From assembly GCA_964487545.1 (NCBI GenBank), contig CAZARI010000011.1, positions 1 through 64,000 of the forward strand: DNA of 64,000 nt, given 5' to 3'. This document shows, piece by piece, positions 62,236 through 64,000 of this stretch (positions are counted from its first letter, which is position 1; every line of letters begins with the position of its first letter). The notes below the pieces were generated by a model. The model did not search any database and was not told the origin of the DNA. It saw nothing but the letters and a program-made list of their open reading frames with translations. The translations under genes and the position numbers were made by a program. Origin of the DNA: SKUL01 sp964487545 (GTDB lineage: Bacteria > Bacteroidota > Bacteroidia > Flavobacteriales_D > SKUL01).

Positions 62236-64000
62236 TTATTTGGTGTCATCTTCAGAGATGACCTCTTCCTTTTCTGATTTTGCTGCCATCAACTGATCGT
62301 ATTCTACTTTTGATCCAACAATCAGTTTTTGGAACTTACGCAAACCTGTACCAGCAGGAATCAGGTGACCAACGATAACGTTTTCTTTCAGTCCACCTAA
62401 CAAGTCCTGCTTTCCGGCAACCGCTGCTTCGTTGAGCACCTTGGTGGTTTCCTGGAAGGAAGCCGCAGAGATAAAGCTCTTGGTTTGCAGAGATGCCCGG
62501 GTGATACCCTGAAGCATTGGTCGCGAAGTCGCGGCAATGGCTTCTCGGGCTTCTACCAGTTTCAGATCCCGGCGGCGAAGTTGAGAATTTTCATCACGCA
62601 ACTGACGAGCAGAAACAATTTGCCCTTCTTTAAGTACGGATGAGTCTCCGGCATCGACTACCACTTTCTTACCGAAAATGCCGTCGTTTTCTTCCATAAA
62701 CTCAATCTTGTCAACACCCTGCTTTTCGAGGAAACGCGTGTCACCGGCGTCCTCAATTTCCACTTTGCGCAACATCTGACGAACAATCACTTCAAAGTGC
62801 TTGTCGTTGATCTTCACTCCCTGTAGTCGGTATACTTCCTGAATCTCGTCAACAAGATATTCCTGAACCGCAGTTGGCCCTTTAATGGCAAGAATGTCAG
62901 AAGGGGTGATGGCTCCATCAGAAAGTGGACTTCCAGCTTTGATAAAGTCGTTTTCCTGCACCAAAATGTGTTTAGAAAGCGACACGAGATACTTTTTGGT
63001 TTCGCCGGTTTTCGACTCGACAATAATCTCGCGGTTTCCCCGCTTGATTTTACCAAAGCTCACAATTCCGTCAATTTCAGAAACAACGGCAGGGTTGGAT
63101 GGGTTTCGCGCTTCAAACAGCTCTGTAACCCTAGGAAGACCTCCGGTAATGTCTCCAGATTTTCCGGCTACTCGTGGAATCTTAACCAAAACATCTCCTG
63201 CTTTAACGCTCGCACCTTTCTCAACCATAATGTGGGCGCCAACCGGCAACGAGTACGACTTGAGGATGTCTTTAGCTTTTCCGCTGACGATATGAATTTC
63301 AGGGTTCACTTTCTTATCGCGTCGCTCAACGATGACCTTTTCGGTAAATCCGGTTTGCTCATCCATTTCTTCGCGGTAGGTCGTTCCTTCGATGATGTTC
63401 TCGTATTCGAGTTTTCCATCGGTTTCTGCAACCATCACCGCGTTGTATGGATCCCATTTACAAATCAGGTCACCTTTCTTTACAGCGGTGCCGCTTTTCA
63501 CAAAAATTTCTGATCCGTAAGGAATATTTCCTGTGGTGAGTATAATACCGGTTTTGCTCTCAATTATTTTCAACTCTGCCGACCGACCGATAACTATTTC
63601 GTGTGAGTCACCACTTTCGCCTTTATTGCTGACCGTTCGTAGCGCGTCGATTTCAATTTTTCCATCGTATTTTGCTCGGATCTCTGAATCATCAGCAATC
63701 TTAGATGCCGTACCCCCTACGTGGAACGTACGAAGTGTAAGCTGCGTTCCAGGCTCTCCGATCGATTGGGCTGCGATTACGCCAACGGCCTCACCTTCTT
63801 TAACATGTCCGTTAGTAGCCAGGTTGCGGCCATAGCATTTTCCGCACACCCCGATTTTCATTTCGCAGGTCAGTACAGAGCGAATTTCAACCTCTTCTAC
63901 TCCGCTGTCTACAATACGGTTTGCGAGTGCTTCATCAATTTCTTCACCGCTTGTTACGATCACCTCCTCATTATTCGGATCAATCACGTCGTGTACCGAA
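62236..64000 (-). CDS. rpoC: DNA-directed RNA polymerase subunit beta', C-terminal part
   Basis: The frame is open to the right edge, so only about 587 C-terminal residues are present. They include the second zinc-binding region (CEMKIGVCGKCYG), the trigger-loop segment GEPGTQLTLRTFHVGG, a lineage-type insertion rich in beta-hairpins (about 63.1-63.7 kb), and the conserved terminal region (SFQETTKVLNEAAVAGK, VGHLIPAGTG). The N-terminal active-site half, with NADFDGD, lies outside the window. It forms the core of transcription with rpoB, expected upstream. Confidence 0.97.
   Translation of the reverse strand, partial: SVHDVIDPNNEEVIVTSGEEIDEALANRIVDSGVEEVEIRSVLTCEMKIGVCGKCYGRNLATNGHVKEGEAVGVIAAQSIGEPGTQLTLRTFHVGGTASKIADDSEIRAKYDGKIEIDALRTVSNKGESGDSHEIVIGRSAELKIIESKTGIILTTGNIPYGSEIFVKSGTAVKKGDLICKWDPYNAVMVAETDGKLEYENIIEGTTYREEMDEQTGFTEKVIVERRDKKVNPEIHIVSGKAKDILKSYSLPVGAHIMVEKGASVKAGDVLVKIPRVAGKSGDITGGLPRVTELFEARNPSNPAVVSEIDGIVSFGKIKRGNREIIVESKTGETKKYLVSLSKHILVQENDFIKAGSPLSDGAITPSDILAIKGPTAVQEYLVDEIQEVYRLQGVKINDKHFEVIVRQMLRKVEIEDAGDTRFLEKQGVDKIEFMEENDGIFGKKVVVDAGDSSVLKEGQIVSARQLRDENSQLRRRDLKLVEAREAIAATSRPMLQGITRASLQTKSFISAASFQETTKVLNEAAVAGKQDLLGGLKENVIVGHLIPAGTGLRKFQKLIVGSKVEYDQLMAAKSEKEEVISEDDTK

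Overview
The window is chromosomal DNA from a member of the Bacteroidota, most likely a Flavobacteriales-like lineage. The evidence is type IX secretion (T9SS) C-terminal sorting domains, SprB repeats and GEVED domains, promoters with a TAnnTTTG -7 element and few Shine-Dalgarno sites, a DUF3467 gene downstream of rpoC, and a flexirubin/aryl-polyene type pigment locus. No tRNA, rRNA, CRISPR array, transposase or phage gene was seen. Layout: (1) 3-1298 is the 3' end of a T9SS-secreted SprB-repeat protein, closed by a strong terminator. (2) 1563-4001 is an outer-membrane beta-barrel receptor. (3) About 4.1-32.6 kb, almost entirely on the minus strand, is a large type II fatty-acid/polyketide-like cluster in three transcriptional blocks. 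Block A (32.6 to 24.96 kb) holds an ABC exporter, an ACP, a condensation/wax-ester-synthase-like acyltransferase, an FAD oxidoreductase, an acyl/aryl-AMP ligase and two secreted proteins of unknown function, and ends in an intrinsic terminator. Block B (24.86 to 20.0 kb) holds a methyltransferase, a tyrosine ammonia-lyase, a ketoreductase, a ketosynthase and an ACP. Block C (18.6 to 4.1 kb) holds an LpxL-like acyltransferase, two hotdog dehydratase-like proteins, a thioesterase, two complete ketosynthases, two ketosynthase-like proteins without the active-site Cys, an ACP, a polysaccharide deacetylase, a LolA-like carrier, a GT2-DUF2062 fusion, an MMPL-PlsC-methyltransferase fusion and a CrtI-like oxidoreductase. 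A halogenase-like flavoprotein on the plus strand sits between blocks B and C. (4) 32.8-34.7 kb is a histidine kinase with a receiver-only response regulator. (5) 34.7-48.9 kb is a surface-protein region: three paralogous secreted proteins on the minus strand, diverging from a 3,402-residue T9SS protein. (6) 49.3-51.65 kb is a small secreted protein overlapping a CUB-domain T9SS protein. (7) 51.7-62.2 kb is housekeeping: YbaB, MeaB, a WrbA-like flavodoxin, a NamZ-like muramidase, an FtsX permease with an inserted SprB-like domain, a cystathionine beta-synthase-type enzyme, a metal receptor, and a patatin/beta-barrel protein. (8) 61.8-64 kb is DUF3467 and the C-terminal half of rpoC. How the pigment genes should work together: the ammonia-lyase makes 4-coumarate from tyrosine and the ligase loads it on an ACP. 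Ketosynthases, the ketoreductase and dehydratases extend it to a conjugated polyene. Methyltransferases and the halogenase-like enzyme decorate the ring. The acyltransferases, LolA, MMPL and ABC proteins transfer or export the product to the outer membrane. The dialkylresorcinol genes darA and darB, which mark true flexirubin loci, were not recognised. The product may therefore be an aryl polyene, or a flexirubin-like ester with another partner, or darA/darB may lie elsewhere in the genome. The block A acyltransferase module is the best candidate here for undescribed chemistry.
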